Shown: positions 35,065 through 44,901, counted from the first letter of the stretch. The stretch is 64,000 bases of DNA from Photobacterium swingsii (GCF_024346715.1 NZ_AP024853.1:1364001-1428000), one strand, 5' to 3'. The notes: generated by a model from the letters alone, not told the origin. Translations and numbers: made by a program.

Positions 35065-35394
35065 ATGATGAATAAATATAAGCAATCTTCGCAACCACAA
35101 ATCCTGCTTCGTGATACCCTGCGCCTCCCTACGCGACCCTCTCGTTTTTCTATCCCAGCCGCCGATAAGAACTTTGAACACAATCAACACTTAGCTAACT
35201 GGAAGCACTTAGCATCGGTTTTATCGCAAAAAGTTGATGATAACCAAGTCGAATCAGATAAGAATAAATCGGTACCTAAGTCAGATGACCAGCAAGCCGA
35301 CACGGAAAATACACAGTTACAAGAAGAAGAGCGTTTTCTACAAGAAGTCTTGCGATCATTACGAAAACTGAACGGTAAAGTACAGATCAAGTAG
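35065..35394 (+). CDS. Hypothetical small protein
   Basis: A 109-residue hydrophilic protein. The N-terminal part is basic and Ser/Pro-rich (QILLRDTLRLPTRPSRFS); the rest is rich in Asp, Gln and Glu and probably partly disordered, ending in a coiled-coil-like helix (QEEERFLQEVLRSLRKLNG). No signal peptide or known family. A ribosome-site-like GAGGA precedes the start. It stands alone between the racemase and pgtP. Confidence 0.6.
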   Translation: MMNKYKQSSQPQILLRDTLRLPTRPSRFSIPAADKNFEHNQHLANWKHLASVLSQKVDDNQVESDKNKSVPKSDDQQADTENTQLQEEERFLQEVLRSLRKLNGKVQIK

Positions 35395-35441
35395 GGTTTT
35401 ATTGTTTGATCTATCTACCTTTTTGCCTTGGGTCTTTGAAT

Positions 35442-35474
35442 AAAAAAGAGGCTGAGATTATTGATCTCAACCTC
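35442..35474 (-). terminator. Terminator after pgtP
   Basis: GAGG-TGAGAT and ATCTCA-CCTC pair with one internal mismatch; on the minus strand the stem is followed by a run of T. It ends the pgtP transcript. Confidence 0.8.
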
Positions 35475-35505
35475 CATGGCTTTTATTTGTTGTTTCAATA
35501 TTTTG

Positions 35506-36837
35506 TTAGATTACTTCTGAACTAGCGAGTTTATTTTTGTTATTAGAAGCTGTGTCTTGTGATTTTCTTTTATCAAGTTGAATAATTGAACATGTCAGTA
35601 CGATAAGTATTAATGCAATACAGCCAAGGATCATGAATACGCCATTCCAAGAGTATGCAGATTCAATCATCGCAATAGGCGCACCGGCTAATGCTGCACC
35701 TATGTAAGTAATACCGCCTTTTAAGCCTGTAGCAGCACCCGCACCATCAGCATGTGACGCTTCAATAATACCTAGTGCAAACAACATTTGCGGAGCATAA
35801 ATACCAGCACCGATAACAAAGAAGCAGCCTGAGACTAATAAGTAGCTTATATCAATAGTCAGTACGACACCCACCATGCCTGCAACTAAAATAAAGGAAT
35901 AAATAAGTATAGTTTTCCAACGGTCGGCCCCAAAAAGTTTGTCGGAGATAATACCTGATGTTAAGCCACCAATAATGCCACCTGCCTCAAACCAAGCGAC
36001 AAGAGAATTTGATTTAACAAGATCCCATCCTAGCTCTTTAACGAAATAGACAGAGACCCAATCGTTCGTGACAGTACGGATAATGTAAATACAAAGGTCA
36101 CCACTGATAGCTAGCCAAATAATAGGGTTGGTTAAAATATAGCGCTTGAACATCACCCACATGGTTAAGCCAGCTTCAGATCGCTTGTTGATTGCGATTT
36201 GTTTTGCATCGCCTTTCCATTCACCTACGTTCGGTAAGCCATAGGTTTCAGGTTTATTGCGCATTAGCCAGAAACAAATGACAGCTTGGAGGGCAGTAAT
36301 TGCTGCTGGTACATAAAACGCGTAACGCCAATCACCTGTTGCTGCAATAACGGCTGAAGCGATAAGTGGCGCCAATGCACCGCCTAGGTTGTGTGACGTG
36401 TTCCAAATTGAATACCAACCACCACGTTCTGATTTTGAATACCATTGGCTGATTGATTTCGCGATAGGTGGAAACCCACACCCTTGTACAACCGCTGTTA
36501 AACAGTAAAGAGCCAACAACATAGTTACGTTTTCTGTCATGCCGATACCGACATTGATAATTGCAACTAGGATAAGAACAGAACCAAGAAAGGTGCGAGG
36601 ATTGATGCGATCAGCAACCAAGCCAGAGCTAAATTTAGATAGCCCGTAAACGATGTAATAAATAGAAGATGCTGCACCAAACTGTACTACTGTCATACCC
36701 AAGTCTTCCATAAGAAGAGGGGCTGCAGCGGCAAATGCTTTTCTGGAAATATACATGACGGTATAGGTCAAAAAAGTCGCTAAGATTATTTGCCACCGAA
36801 ATTTTCTATATGTTGCATCTAACTTAGATGTATTCAT
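35506..36837 (-). CDS. pgtP: Phosphoglycerate transporter PgtP (MFS, organophosphate:Pi antiporter)
   Basis: A 443-residue major facilitator with twelve helices, of the UhpT/GlpT/PgtP organophosphate antiporter family: TYTVMYISRKAFAAAAPLLMEDLG at the start and IWNTSHNLGGALAPLIA in helix 5 are family marks. It probably brings in 2- or 3-phosphoglycerate or phosphoenolpyruvate in exchange for phosphate. UhpT and GlpT are close relatives, but the divergent pgtCBA-like genes make PgtP the best call. Transcription is likely switched on by PgtA through sites in the 383-base gap to pgtC. Confidence 0.85.
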   Translation of the reverse strand: MNTSKLDATYRKFRWQIILATFLTYTVMYISRKAFAAAAPLLMEDLGMTVVQFGAASSIYYIVYGLSKFSSGLVADRINPRTFLGSVLILVAIINVGIGMTENVTMLLALYCLTAVVQGCGFPPIAKSISQWYSKSERGGWYSIWNTSHNLGGALAPLIASAVIAATGDWRYAFYVPAAITALQAVICFWLMRNKPETYGLPNVGEWKGDAKQIAINKRSEAGLTMWVMFKRYILTNPIIWLAISGDLCIYIIRTVTNDWVSVYFVKELGWDLVKSNSLVAWFEAGGIIGGLTSGIISDKLFGADRWKTILIYSFILVAGMVGVVLTIDISYLLVSGCFFVIGAGIYAPQMLFALGIIEASHADGAGAATGLKGGITYIGAALAGAPIAMIESAYSWNGVFMILGCIALILIVLTCSIIQLDKRKSQDTASNNKNKLASSEVI

Positions 36838-37220
36838 TTCTTATTAATCCTATTGAATGTGTTAAATATGGATTGTTAGGCCAATAAAAGAAGACCTTAA
36901 TATGTAAACTCTTTAGGGGTAGCCCCGTATGAAGAGAGATAATAAGATGAAAAAATGAATCAACAAGAGGGTGTATTTGGGAAAGATTTGTCCCAAATCA
37001 TTATTTTTATGAGGCAAAAAAGCACATTTTTAAATGTAGGAACTAAATGATTACGTCATTTACCAGGCAGATGTTTTTTATATGTCCCTTTATGGGAACA
37101 TTCAGTGTGGAATCGATTTTATACTTATTTACTGAAGTTTGACCTGACACACAAAATGAATGAATATAATCATTAACATTGCTGATAATTATTACAGCAC
37201 AGATATGAAGCAAAGTTGGT
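36838..37220. other. Intergenic control region, pgtP/pgtC
   Basis: This 383-base gap separates the divergent pgtP and pgtCBA units. Apart from the GC dyads I see no clear -24/-12 sigma-54 promoter and no RNA gene. Confidence 0.4.
36916..37101. promoter_or_regulatory. Cluster of GC dyads in pgtP-pgtC gap
   Basis: Three dyads stand out in this AT-rich gap: GGGG-TAG-CCCC (36916-36926), ATTTGGGA/TCCCAAAT with an 8-base spacer (36975-36998), and ATGTCCC...GGGAACAT (37082-37101). TGTCCC is shared by the last two. They are candidate binding sites for the PgtA regulator. Confidence 0.45.
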
Positions 37221-38477
37221 ATGAGTAGATTTTTTCTTTTCCTTTTTTTTATATCAATATCCACAATGGCCTTAGCTGCAAAAGAAAAGCCGATTGTGAT
37301 TCTAACAACATTTTCTGAAGACTCTATTTCACAGATAATTAGTAAGTTCCAGGATATTAATCCTAAGATAAATGTTGATATTATCTTTCGTCGTAATCGT
37401 TCAGCTATTCGATTATTGGAGCGTGAAAACTCAAGCAGCGTTGATATCATCATATCGTCATCTTCAGTGCTGTTTCATGAGTTAGAAGGAAAAGATAAAC
37501 TTCAATTAATTGAGAATGAGAATCAAACGCCAGACTGGCTAAAACCTCATATTTTGGAAATGTCAGGCAAGGTTACAGCTTTTGCCTATTCGGGTTTTGG
37601 TCTTATGTATAACAAGGAGTACTTAAAAAGTTATCATTTACCCATTCCTCATACTTGGAAAGAACTGTCTGATGCTCAGTATTTTAGCCACCTGACCATG
37701 AGTACGCCTACGCGTTCTGGTACAACAAGCCTAATGGTAGAAAATATATTGCAAAACTATGGCTGGGATAAAGGTTGGCAGCTTCTCATGAAGATTGGAG
37801 GCAATATTGCTTTTATATCGTCTCGAAGTTTTGGTGTGAGTGAAGCAGTTTCTCAGGGGCTTATTGGTGTAGGCCCAGTTATCGATAACTATGCAATTAA
37901 TAGTAAAAGGAGTTTCAACTATATCGATTTTAATTACATACCTCATTCGATATTAATGCCAACTTATATTGCGATTACAAAAGACAGCAAGGCGAAAAAA
38001 GATAGTCAAAAAATTATAGATTTCTTGCTATCAGAGCAAGGGCAAAAGCTACTTGAAACTACATCGATAACCAAGTTTTCCTTAGCGCAACCAGAATTAG
38101 CCAAGAAAACGCGTGTTGTACTCAACAAAGCGCTGGTCTACGACCGTGATGGGCTTATCTCGTTACTGTTTGATCAAGCGATTACCGAGCAATTACATCA
38201 GCTGAACATAACGTGGCAGTCCATATACCAACTGGAAAAACAAGCACTGTCCGATGAAAATCAGAGAAAACTTGAGCAAATTAAGCGCTATGCGACAAGA
38301 GTGCCTGTATCTGCTAGTCAAGCGCAGTCAAAAGATTATTTAGCATTGTTTACACATGCAGGTGCCGCTCGAAGCCTTGATCCTGCGGTCGCTGAAGAAG
38401 TGCGTCGTTGGCAGCAAGCGCTCAATGATAATTTAGTTAGAGCAAACCAGCTCATTAATGAAATCAATCAAGAGTAA
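37221..38477 (+). CDS. pgtC: PgtC-like periplasmic solute-binding regulator
   Basis: A 418-residue exported protein (signal MSRFFLFLFFISISTMALA) with a type 2 periplasmic binding fold of the iron/phosphonate group (FSEDSISQIISKFQDINPKINVDI, IISSSSVLFHELEG, GFGLMYNKEYLKSY). In Salmonella PgtC works with the PgtB kinase to sense external phosphoglycerate and induce pgtP; it is not part of an ABC importer, and no ABC genes are present here. It is the first gene of pgtC-pgtB-pgtA, with 5 bases before pgtB. Confidence 0.85.
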   Translation: MSRFFLFLFFISISTMALAAKEKPIVILTTFSEDSISQIISKFQDINPKINVDIIFRRNRSAIRLLERENSSSVDIIISSSSVLFHELEGKDKLQLIENENQTPDWLKPHILEMSGKVTAFAYSGFGLMYNKEYLKSYHLPIPHTWKELSDAQYFSHLTMSTPTRSGTTSLMVENILQNYGWDKGWQLLMKIGGNIAFISSRSFGVSEAVSQGLIGVGPVIDNYAINSKRSFNYIDFNYIPHSILMPTYIAITKDSKAKKDSQKIIDFLLSEQGQKLLETTSITKFSLAQPELAKKTRVVLNKALVYDRDGLISLLFDQAITEQLHQLNITWQSIYQLEKQALSDENQRKLEQIKRYATRVPVSASQAQSKDYLALFTHAGAARSLDPAVAEEVRRWQQALNDNLVRANQLINEINQE

Positions 38478-38482
38478 TCATA

Positions 38483-40846
38483 TTGCCTAAGTTTCCTAAT
38501 ACTCTCAGTTCCCGACTTGTTGCTGCATTTACTTGTATTCTGCTGATGGTCTTTTTTATCAGCTTAGTGGCTTTTACTACTTGGAATATGCTTGATGATA
38601 AAGTTAATACGATGCTTGATAATAATATGCCATCGTTAAAAGTAAGCTATCAATTAGAGCGAAATAGCACACAGTTACAAGCGTATTTAAATGAAATTCA
38701 CGGAACTAGAAATATCATTAGATTAAACCAACTTGATGCAAGTTTAAAAAAGAGTTTAGAGGATATTAACCGTTTTACGGATGAATTAACGTATTCAAAG
38801 GTTATAAAAAAATTAAGGGATGAGTACCAACTACTTGGCGTTGATATTCAAGAGTTTGTACCATTGCTGTCTGATAAAGTTCACGTGAAGCAAGAACTTG
38901 ATAAAATATCAGAGCGTATACTTTGGCTTCATCAAGATATTGTTGATGAAGTGAATCCGCTAAGACAAGAAATCGAGTGGCAAATTACCAGTGAGAGAGT
39001 ACGCTTAAGCCCAGAAAAGAAATCCATTTTATATGATGACTTTACTACGTTACAAATGATGACCCTTAAGGAAAATGAGCTTGTCTCTTTAGTGAATGAA
39101 CTTGTTAGGCAATATAAGCAACGTAACTTGGAAAGCGCATTCCATTTTATTAGTTATAAAACTGATGAAATTAAAATGTTGAGTGAGAAACTGGAAAATA
39201 ACGCAGCGAGCATTACTTACCGACAGTTATTGCTGGAGTTCTTCGAACTTGTAAAACCAAATGGCACATTGCACAATAATCTCAAAGCGCTAAAGGTGCT
39301 CACTGAACAATCGAATCAACAAAGGCAAACCATCCAATCTCGCTTAGAGAATCAGCAAAAGCAAATAAAGAATTTGGTTAACAAGACCAGTGTTGAACTG
39401 GCAGGGATTAAGCTAAGTACTAGAAATATCATTGAAGCAGGTAATGTATTTCTTATCATTGTTTTAGTGTCAGCAATTTTGGTCAGCGTATTTATTTATT
39501 TTTATTTTGTCCGTAAGCGAATTGTACAGCGCCTATATGACTTGAGCATGAATTTAAACTCCGTTGCGGCAGGTGAGACCGAACAACTGATCCCAGTGAC
39601 AGGTAGAGATGAGATTGGTTTACTCGGTCGAACGTTGAGTCAATTTTGTTTACAGCTTCAAGAAATCGAAAACACTAATGCGCTGAATCTTATTAATAAC
39701 ACTCAAGCAAGCTTGGTAACCTGCACCACAGAGGGGGTGATCGAGTCGATGAACTTCAGTGCCCGTAACTTATTTAAACTCTGTCATAAATCTTTTGAGA
39801 AGGATTACATTTGGGGTCTGTTTGACCCTAGTTATCACTATCAGTTGAGAACGCTTTTTTCGCCTGAAAGCACCTTATTGGTTAACGGGGCATATACAAT
39901 AACCTTGGCCATAACTGGTGAAGGTGAGCAAGTTCAATACTTTAGGCTGGACTTACGTGTTTATTATCAAAACGCATCACCCAAGATCATCATTACGCTA
40001 ACAGACATCACAGAGCACGAGAACATTGCCCGTTGGCTTGAGCAAAAAGTAGAAGAAAAAACCCAATCATTAACACAAACAAATGCAGAACTGCATTGCC
40101 AGATTGAAGAGAGAAAGCGTGCTGAAAAAAGCCTTGTTGCCACGCAAGAGGAACTGATTCAAGCGGCTAAAATGGCCGTTGTTGGACAAGCGATGACAAC
40201 CCTCGCACATGAATTGAATCAACCTCTTTCTGCGCTTTCCACCTACATCTATACCGTGCAGATGACGTACAACCGAGATGACTACCCAGATATTTATAAC
40301 ACCATGGATAAAATGGACGAGATAAGTGATCGCATGGAACAGATCATTACAAATTTGCGGGGCTTTTCGAAAAAGACGTCATTCACTAACCCTGCCGTTG
40401 AGGTCAATCTTTATCAAGCCGTTAATAATGCAATGGGTATCGCGGATTCCAGAGCGAGGCAGCACAATATTATATTGAGTAATCAGCTTGGTGAGGATTG
40501 CAGTTGTATTGGCGAGCTTATCCAAATTGAACAGGTTATTGTTAACTTACTCATTAATAGTTGTGATGCTTTAGCGCCTGTTGCTGGAGATCAAGGTGTA
40601 GTCACAATAAGCCAATTAAAGTGTGCTCAAGACTCATTAATGTTGGCTTGTAGTGATAATGGCCCGGGTTTTGACCACACCATTATTAATCAAATTTTTA
40701 CCCCGTTTACGACAACAAAGGAAGTGGGCTTAGGTCTTGGCTTGAATATCTGCCATTCGATAATGGACCGTTTAAATGGTTCAATTCAACTCGCATCAAC
40801 ACTAGAGGGTGGTGCAATGATAGTTTTGGAGTTTCCGATACAATGA
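38483..40846 (+). CDS. pgtB: PgtB-like sensor histidine kinase
   Basis: A 787-residue kinase that appears to start with TTG, 5 bases after pgtC (AAGAG before it). TM1 (about 13-35) and TM2 (about 320-343) flank a long, mostly helical periplasmic part that could dock PgtC. A HAMP linker and a PAS-like region follow; the H-box is LAHELNQPLSALSTY near residue 577, the N-box is LLINSCDAL, and G-boxes are CSDNGPGFD and GLGLGLNICHS. It belongs to the NtrB/DctB-like kinases. It should pass phosphate to the regulator encoded next. Confidence 0.87.
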   Translation: MPKFPNTLSSRLVAAFTCILLMVFFISLVAFTTWNMLDDKVNTMLDNNMPSLKVSYQLERNSTQLQAYLNEIHGTRNIIRLNQLDASLKKSLEDINRFTDELTYSKVIKKLRDEYQLLGVDIQEFVPLLSDKVHVKQELDKISERILWLHQDIVDEVNPLRQEIEWQITSERVRLSPEKKSILYDDFTTLQMMTLKENELVSLVNELVRQYKQRNLESAFHFISYKTDEIKMLSEKLENNAASITYRQLLLEFFELVKPNGTLHNNLKALKVLTEQSNQQRQTIQSRLENQQKQIKNLVNKTSVELAGIKLSTRNIIEAGNVFLIIVLVSAILVSVFIYFYFVRKRIVQRLYDLSMNLNSVAAGETEQLIPVTGRDEIGLLGRTLSQFCLQLQEIENTNALNLINNTQASLVTCTTEGVIESMNFSARNLFKLCHKSFEKDYIWGLFDPSYHYQLRTLFSPESTLLVNGAYTITLAITGEGEQVQYFRLDLRVYYQNASPKIIITLTDITEHENIARWLEQKVEEKTQSLTQTNAELHCQIEERKRAEKSLVATQEELIQAAKMAVVGQAMTTLAHELNQPLSALSTYIYTVQMTYNRDDYPDIYNTMDKMDEISDRMEQIITNLRGFSKKTSFTNPAVEVNLYQAVNNAMGIADSRARQHNIILSNQLGEDCSCIGELIQIEQVIVNLLINSCDALAPVAGDQGVVTISQLKCAQDSLMLACSDNGPGFDHTIINQIFTPFTTTKEVGLGLGLNICHSIMDRLNGSIQLASTLEGGAMIVLEFPIQ

Positions 40847-42111
40847 TTTTAGGTGATGATGTTCAAGTTGTGCTTATCGATGATGATCAACATGTTTTAG
40901 ACTCAAGCCAACATCTATTACAGCTTGCAGGATATAAAACGAAAGCATTTTTAGACCCGTATAAAGCGCTGCAACAAATTCACTCTAATTGGTCTGGCGT
41001 TATCCTGACTGATATCTATATGCCGACGATGAGTGGTATGGATCTTATTGATAAAGTTAAGGCCATCAGTCCTCACTTGCCCATCATTACCATAACAGGT
41101 CATGGTGATATTGAAATGGCAGTAGAGGCAATACAAAAGGGGGCATGTGATTATCTTGAGAAACCGTTAAAGCCCAAAAAGTTGTTAAGTTTACTTGAGA
41201 AAGTCATCAGTGAGCGCTCAAAAGTGGTCGAACAATGGCATTTGATTGAGCGAGATTTACCCAAGAAATTGCTAGGTAAAAGTGTCGAAATTGTAGAGAT
41301 ACGAGAACGCATTAAGTTACTGGCAACAGCAGATAAAGATGTCTTGATCATAGGAGAAAATGGGGTCGGTCGTTATACCTCAGCGACGTTATTGCATGAA
41401 CTAAGTCCAAGGCATCATGCCCCTTTAATATTTAAAGCAGGGGAGAGTTTGACCACAGTTTTGGAATTAGAATCTGTTATTAAGGCGGCGGAGAATGGCA
41501 CTGTGATCCTTAGTGAGCCAAGTAAAATGGCCGAGGCGGTTCAGGGTTATATGAGCCGTTATCTTCTTGGACAAGAAAGAACAGGGAAACATACTGTAAA
41601 GTTCATTACTATTTTTAGTCAGCAGCCTGAATTAGCTTTACAGGATCATGCGCTGATGCCTGAGCTGTATTACTTGTTAAATAATGCCAGATTTTCAATA
41701 CCACCACTAAAAAAGAGAAAGGAAGATATTAAGGTTCTCTTTAAGCATTTTTTGAAAAATAGCTGTTTGTTACTGAGTAAAGATGTGCCCAAAGTCGATA
41801 GCTCTTATTTAAATACACTCCATGATCATTGTTGGCCCGGAAATGTCAGAGAATTAAAGAGTGTTGCGGAACTGTATGCGATAGGCATTGTTAAGCTTTC
41901 AACGGCTGAGCGAGTATACCCAGTAGAACAAATGGATGGTGCACTTGATGAGTTAGTGGAAAAGTATGAAAGGCAGCTAATAGAAGATGCCTTATATCTG
42001 TTTTCAGGGCAAATCAATGAAGTATCTAACTACCTTAAGATCCAACGCAAGAAGTTATATTTGCGCATGAAAAAATATGATCTCGATAAAGCGAACTATA
42101 AAAGAAACTAA
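40843..42111 (+). CDS. pgtA: PgtA-like response regulator with degenerate AAA+ domain
   Basis: A 422-residue NtrC-like regulator overlapping pgtB by 4 bases. The receiver has phosphoacceptor Asp57 (VILTDIYMP). The central domain keeps the AAA+ outline, including HCWPGNVREL, but Walker A is GENGVGRYT (171-179; Arg for Lys), the Walker B acidic residues are changed (VILSEP), and no GAFTGA loop is present. It therefore probably does not remodel sigma-54 and acts with sigma-70. A Fis-type helix-turn-helix ends the protein (INEVSNYLKIQRKKLYLRMKK). It likely activates pgtP. Confidence 0.85.
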   Translation: MILGDDVQVVLIDDDQHVLDSSQHLLQLAGYKTKAFLDPYKALQQIHSNWSGVILTDIYMPTMSGMDLIDKVKAISPHLPIITITGHGDIEMAVEAIQKGACDYLEKPLKPKKLLSLLEKVISERSKVVEQWHLIERDLPKKLLGKSVEIVEIRERIKLLATADKDVLIIGENGVGRYTSATLLHELSPRHHAPLIFKAGESLTTVLELESVIKAAENGTVILSEPSKMAEAVQGYMSRYLLGQERTGKHTVKFITIFSQQPELALQDHALMPELYYLLNNARFSIPPLKKRKEDIKVLFKHFLKNSCLLLSKDVPKVDSSYLNTLHDHCWPGNVRELKSVAELYAIGIVKLSTAERVYPVEQMDGALDELVEKYERQLIEDALYLFSGQINEVSNYLKIQRKKLYLRMKKYDLDKANYKRN

Positions 42112-42126
42112 AATTGCCATGACATT

Positions 42127-42146
42127 AGAGGGTGATGCCACCCTCT
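42127..42146. terminator. Possible terminator hairpin between pgtA and LysR gene
   Basis: AGAGGGTG and CACCCTCT pair perfectly with a 4-base loop between two convergent genes. No strong T-run follows on either strand, so confidence is limited. Confidence 0.45.
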
Positions 42147-42152
42147 GTTCGC

Positions 42153-43061
42153 TTAAACGCTCTGCAAATGTTCTTTGAAATACTCCACTAACAGCTTGGT
42201 GCGTTTGGGTAAGTACTCTCGTTTGGGATAAAGAATATACAGTGGCAATATCGGGTCTGTTTGCCATTGTGGTAAGAGTTGTACTAGGTTCTTGCGTTGT
42301 GATGTCGAGAGTTTAGACAGTGCAAATTCGTCTAACATAGCGACACCAGTGCCACACATCATGGCATCGACCATAGCCCCCACCAGATTTACACTGAACG
42401 CACTTTGCAGTTTAACCTTTACTGCTTCTTTGGCGTTTTCGCTGGTAAAGGTCCATTTATCTAAGGTGAACTCGGTATTGCGATACAGTATGTGGCGGTA
42501 TTTAACGAGCTCAGTGGGGTGGGTGATCCCCCCGTGTTCTTCGATATACCGCTTATGGGCAAACGGCTTGCAATATCGCGCCCGAAGGAAATGGCCCACA
42601 TACCCTTCGGGTGGTGTCTCTGTTAGGTAAAATGCCACATCAAAGCCAGATTCAATTAAGTCGAGTGGCTTCTCCGTAAAAATCACCTCAATGTCTAATT
42701 CAGGGTAATGTCGACTCAATTCAGCCAGAGGCTCGGTCAGGATTAAAGAACCAAAGGAAGCAGAAGCCGCCACGCGTAATTTACCTGCGATTTGATCGGT
42801 ATCGCACAAGGACTCATTTATATTTTCAGCTTTTTCAAATAGTGATTTAACTTGTTTGTAGAAGTTAATCCCGTCATGGGTCAGGTTGAATTGGCGTGTT
42901 GTTCGTTGGATTAGCTGAACCGATAAAATGTCTTCCAGCTGTCTTAATTGACGGCTGGCATGTGCATTTGAGCATCCAAGTCTGTTTGCCGCCCCCGCAA
43001 TGCTTTTCTCTTCACATAGCGCAATATAAGTTGGGATATAAGGTAGCCACTTTATTTCCAT
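42153..43061 (-). CDS. LysR family regulator
   Basis: A 302-residue LysR protein with N-terminal helix-turn-helix (ALCEEKSIAGAANRLGCSNAHASRQLRQLEDIL) and a co-inducer domain. The branch resembles DsdC/CrgA-like regulators. It diverges from an acetyltransferase gene 91 bases away, its probable target. Ligand unknown. Confidence 0.88.
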   Translation of the reverse strand: MEIKWLPYIPTYIALCEEKSIAGAANRLGCSNAHASRQLRQLEDILSVQLIQRTTRQFNLTHDGINFYKQVKSLFEKAENINESLCDTDQIAGKLRVAASASFGSLILTEPLAELSRHYPELDIEVIFTEKPLDLIESGFDVAFYLTETPPEGYVGHFLRARYCKPFAHKRYIEEHGGITHPTELVKYRHILYRNTEFTLDKWTFTSENAKEAVKVKLQSAFSVNLVGAMVDAMMCGTGVAMLDEFALSKLSTSQRKNLVQLLPQWQTDPILPLYILYPKREYLPKRTKLLVEYFKEHLQSV

Positions 43062-43152
43062 ATAGTAATTCTGTGTATCTAAATGAGCTCTACTAGAAAT
43101 AATAGGGATTATCTAGACTCTCGACAATCTTATTTAACACGAGGGTTTTAAA

Positions 43153-43818
43153 ATGGACGCATTCAATAGTTGGCTTGAAGGCCAGAACTTAAAACAGCAG
43201 GTTAATCATCCCAACATTGAAGTCGGTGAGCATAGCTATTACTCGGGGTTTTATCACGGTAAATCGTTTGAAGATCAGGCGGTACGTTACCTCTTGGGTG
43301 ATAAGTTTACGCAGTCTGCTTGGCAAAGCGGTGTGTTTGGTGACGTCGATAAACTGCGTATCGGTAAGTTTTGCTCTATTGCTTCGGGAGCCACTTTTAT
43401 GTTGGCGGGTAACCAAGGCCATAGGATCGATTGGATCTCCACGTTTCCTTTTTCAGCCGATGTGTTTGGTGAGGGAGTGAAAAATGGTTTTCAACGCGCG
43501 GGGGATACGGTGATCGGTAATGATGTGTGGATTGGCAGCGAGGCCATGATCATGCCTGGGGTGAAGATTGGTGATGGTGCTGTGATTGGGGCACGTTCGG
43601 TGATCACTAAAGATGTTGCACCTTATTCAGTGGTTGTCGGTAATAACGTGGTTGTGAAGAAGCGTTTTACTGAACAAGCTATTCAATCGTTATTGCGAAT
43701 TCAGTGGTGGAATTGGCCGTTACCACAACTTAAGGAGGCGATGCCTTTGCTGTGTAGTGGTGATATTGATGCGCTCGAAGCTTATGGTTTAGCGCATTGT
43801 GATGTGACTATGGTGTGA
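43153..43818 (+). CDS. CatB/Vat-type hexapeptide acetyltransferase
   Basis: A 221-residue left-handed beta-helix acetyltransferase of the xenobiotic type. The repeats read LRIGKFCSIASGATF and VIGNDVWIGSEAMIMPGVKIGDGAVIGARSVI (given in part), and the catalytic His is in NQGHRIDWISTFPF. The family acetylates chloramphenicol, streptogramins and other hydroxyl groups. Chromosomal Vibrionaceae relatives are common, and resistance cannot be inferred without testing. The divergent LysR gene probably controls it. Confidence 0.85.
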   Translation: MDAFNSWLEGQNLKQQVNHPNIEVGEHSYYSGFYHGKSFEDQAVRYLLGDKFTQSAWQSGVFGDVDKLRIGKFCSIASGATFMLAGNQGHRIDWISTFPFSADVFGEGVKNGFQRAGDTVIGNDVWIGSEAMIMPGVKIGDGAVIGARSVITKDVAPYSVVVGNNVVVKKRFTEQAIQSLLRIQWWNWPLPQLKEAMPLLCSGDIDALEAYGLAHCDVTMV

Positions 43819-43911
43819 CTTGCATTAACGACATCATCTTTTTTGAAAAAATTGTGCATCCTTTTCCTGCTTGATACGTGTTATTAGCAAACCGGCGATC
43901 AGGATGCACAC

Positions 43912-44901
43912 ATGTTGGAAATCTTTACTCAGTTAGCCGACTGGCTGACCTATTCTGTTTTTAATTTAACACCCGGTACACCTGTTGGGAGTGGGGTGCA
44001 TTTCTTTATTGAAGACACCAGTAAAATCTTAGTGTTATTGGTTTGTCTGATTTATGCCATTGCTTTTATTCGCGCCAGCTTGAGTGTCGATAAAGTACGA
44101 GATTACCTCCAAGGTAAGCATAAAGGGGTTGGGTACTTTTTAGGTTCTACTTTTGGTGCAATCACGCCATTTTGTTCGTGTAGTTCTATTCCGTTATTTA
44201 TGGGCTTTGTATCGGCACAAATTCCTATTGGGGTCACGATTGCGTTTTTGATCACTTCGCCTTTGGTCAACGAAGTGGTTGTCATCATGCTGGGCAGTTT
44301 GTTAGGTATCAAGTTTACCGTGATGTATGTCGCGATAGGGATGCTATTGGGCATGATAGCGGGTGTGGTGCTAGATAAATGCCAAGCACATCGCTGGCTA
44401 CAGCCTTTCTTAGCCAAAGCCTATCAACAAGCTGGGCAGATACAATCGCAGCCACAATCGAAAGAGCAAACTTCCCAAGTGATGACCATGAAAGATCGCC
44501 ATGAGATTGCAACGGCTGAAACGAAGACGATTTTCGGACGGGTGTGGAAATGGGTGATCATTGGGGTTGGCTTGGGCGCCTTTATTCACGGTTTTGTACC
44601 TGCTGAATGGTTCGAACAAAACCTTGCCAGTGGTCAATGGTGGACTGTGCCTGTTGCCACCTTAAGCGCTATTCCTATTTACGCGAACGCGTCGGGTGTT
44701 GTGCCTATCATGGGGTCTTTGTTGGACAAAGGCATGCCAATTGGGACCACATTGGCATTTTGCATGGGGGCGGTTGCCGTGAGCCTGCCTGAATTTATCA
44801 TGCTGAAACAAGTGATGCGTTATCGCTTATTAGTGGCTATTGCAGGGTATTTATTGATTGCTATTTCGATAACAGGTTGGCTGTTTAATGCCTTCTATTG
44901 A
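43912..44901 (+). CDS. ArsP/DUF318-type permease
   Basis: A 329-residue membrane protein with about eight to ten helices. The hallmark is TPFCSCSSIPLFMGF near residue 90, the paired-cysteine motif of the ArsP_1 permease family (PF03773), whose best-known member exports trivalent organoarsenicals. The C-terminal half has the related segment IPIYANASGVVPIMG. It is followed 37 bases later by a CXXC mini-thioredoxin, a frequent partner. The cargo here could be a metal(loid) or a thiol compound; sequence does not tell. Confidence 0.85.
   Translation: MLEIFTQLADWLTYSVFNLTPGTPVGSGVHFFIEDTSKILVLLVCLIYAIAFIRASLSVDKVRDYLQGKHKGVGYFLGSTFGAITPFCSCSSIPLFMGFVSAQIPIGVTIAFLITSPLVNEVVVIMLGSLLGIKFTVMYVAIGMLLGMIAGVVLDKCQAHRWLQPFLAKAYQQAGQIQSQPQSKEQTSQVMTMKDRHEIATAETKTIFGRVWKWVIIGVGLGAFIHGFVPAEWFEQNLASGQWWTVPVATLSAIPIYANASGVVPIMGSLLDKGMPIGTTLAFCMGAVAVSLPEFIMLKQVMRYRLLVAIAGYLLIAISITGWLFNAFY

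Noticed and set aside
36838..37220. Sigma-54 promoter for pgtP or pgtC
   Set aside because: No good TGGCAC-N5-TTGC pair was seen, and the PgtA-like regulator lacks the GAFTGA loop needed for sigma-54.
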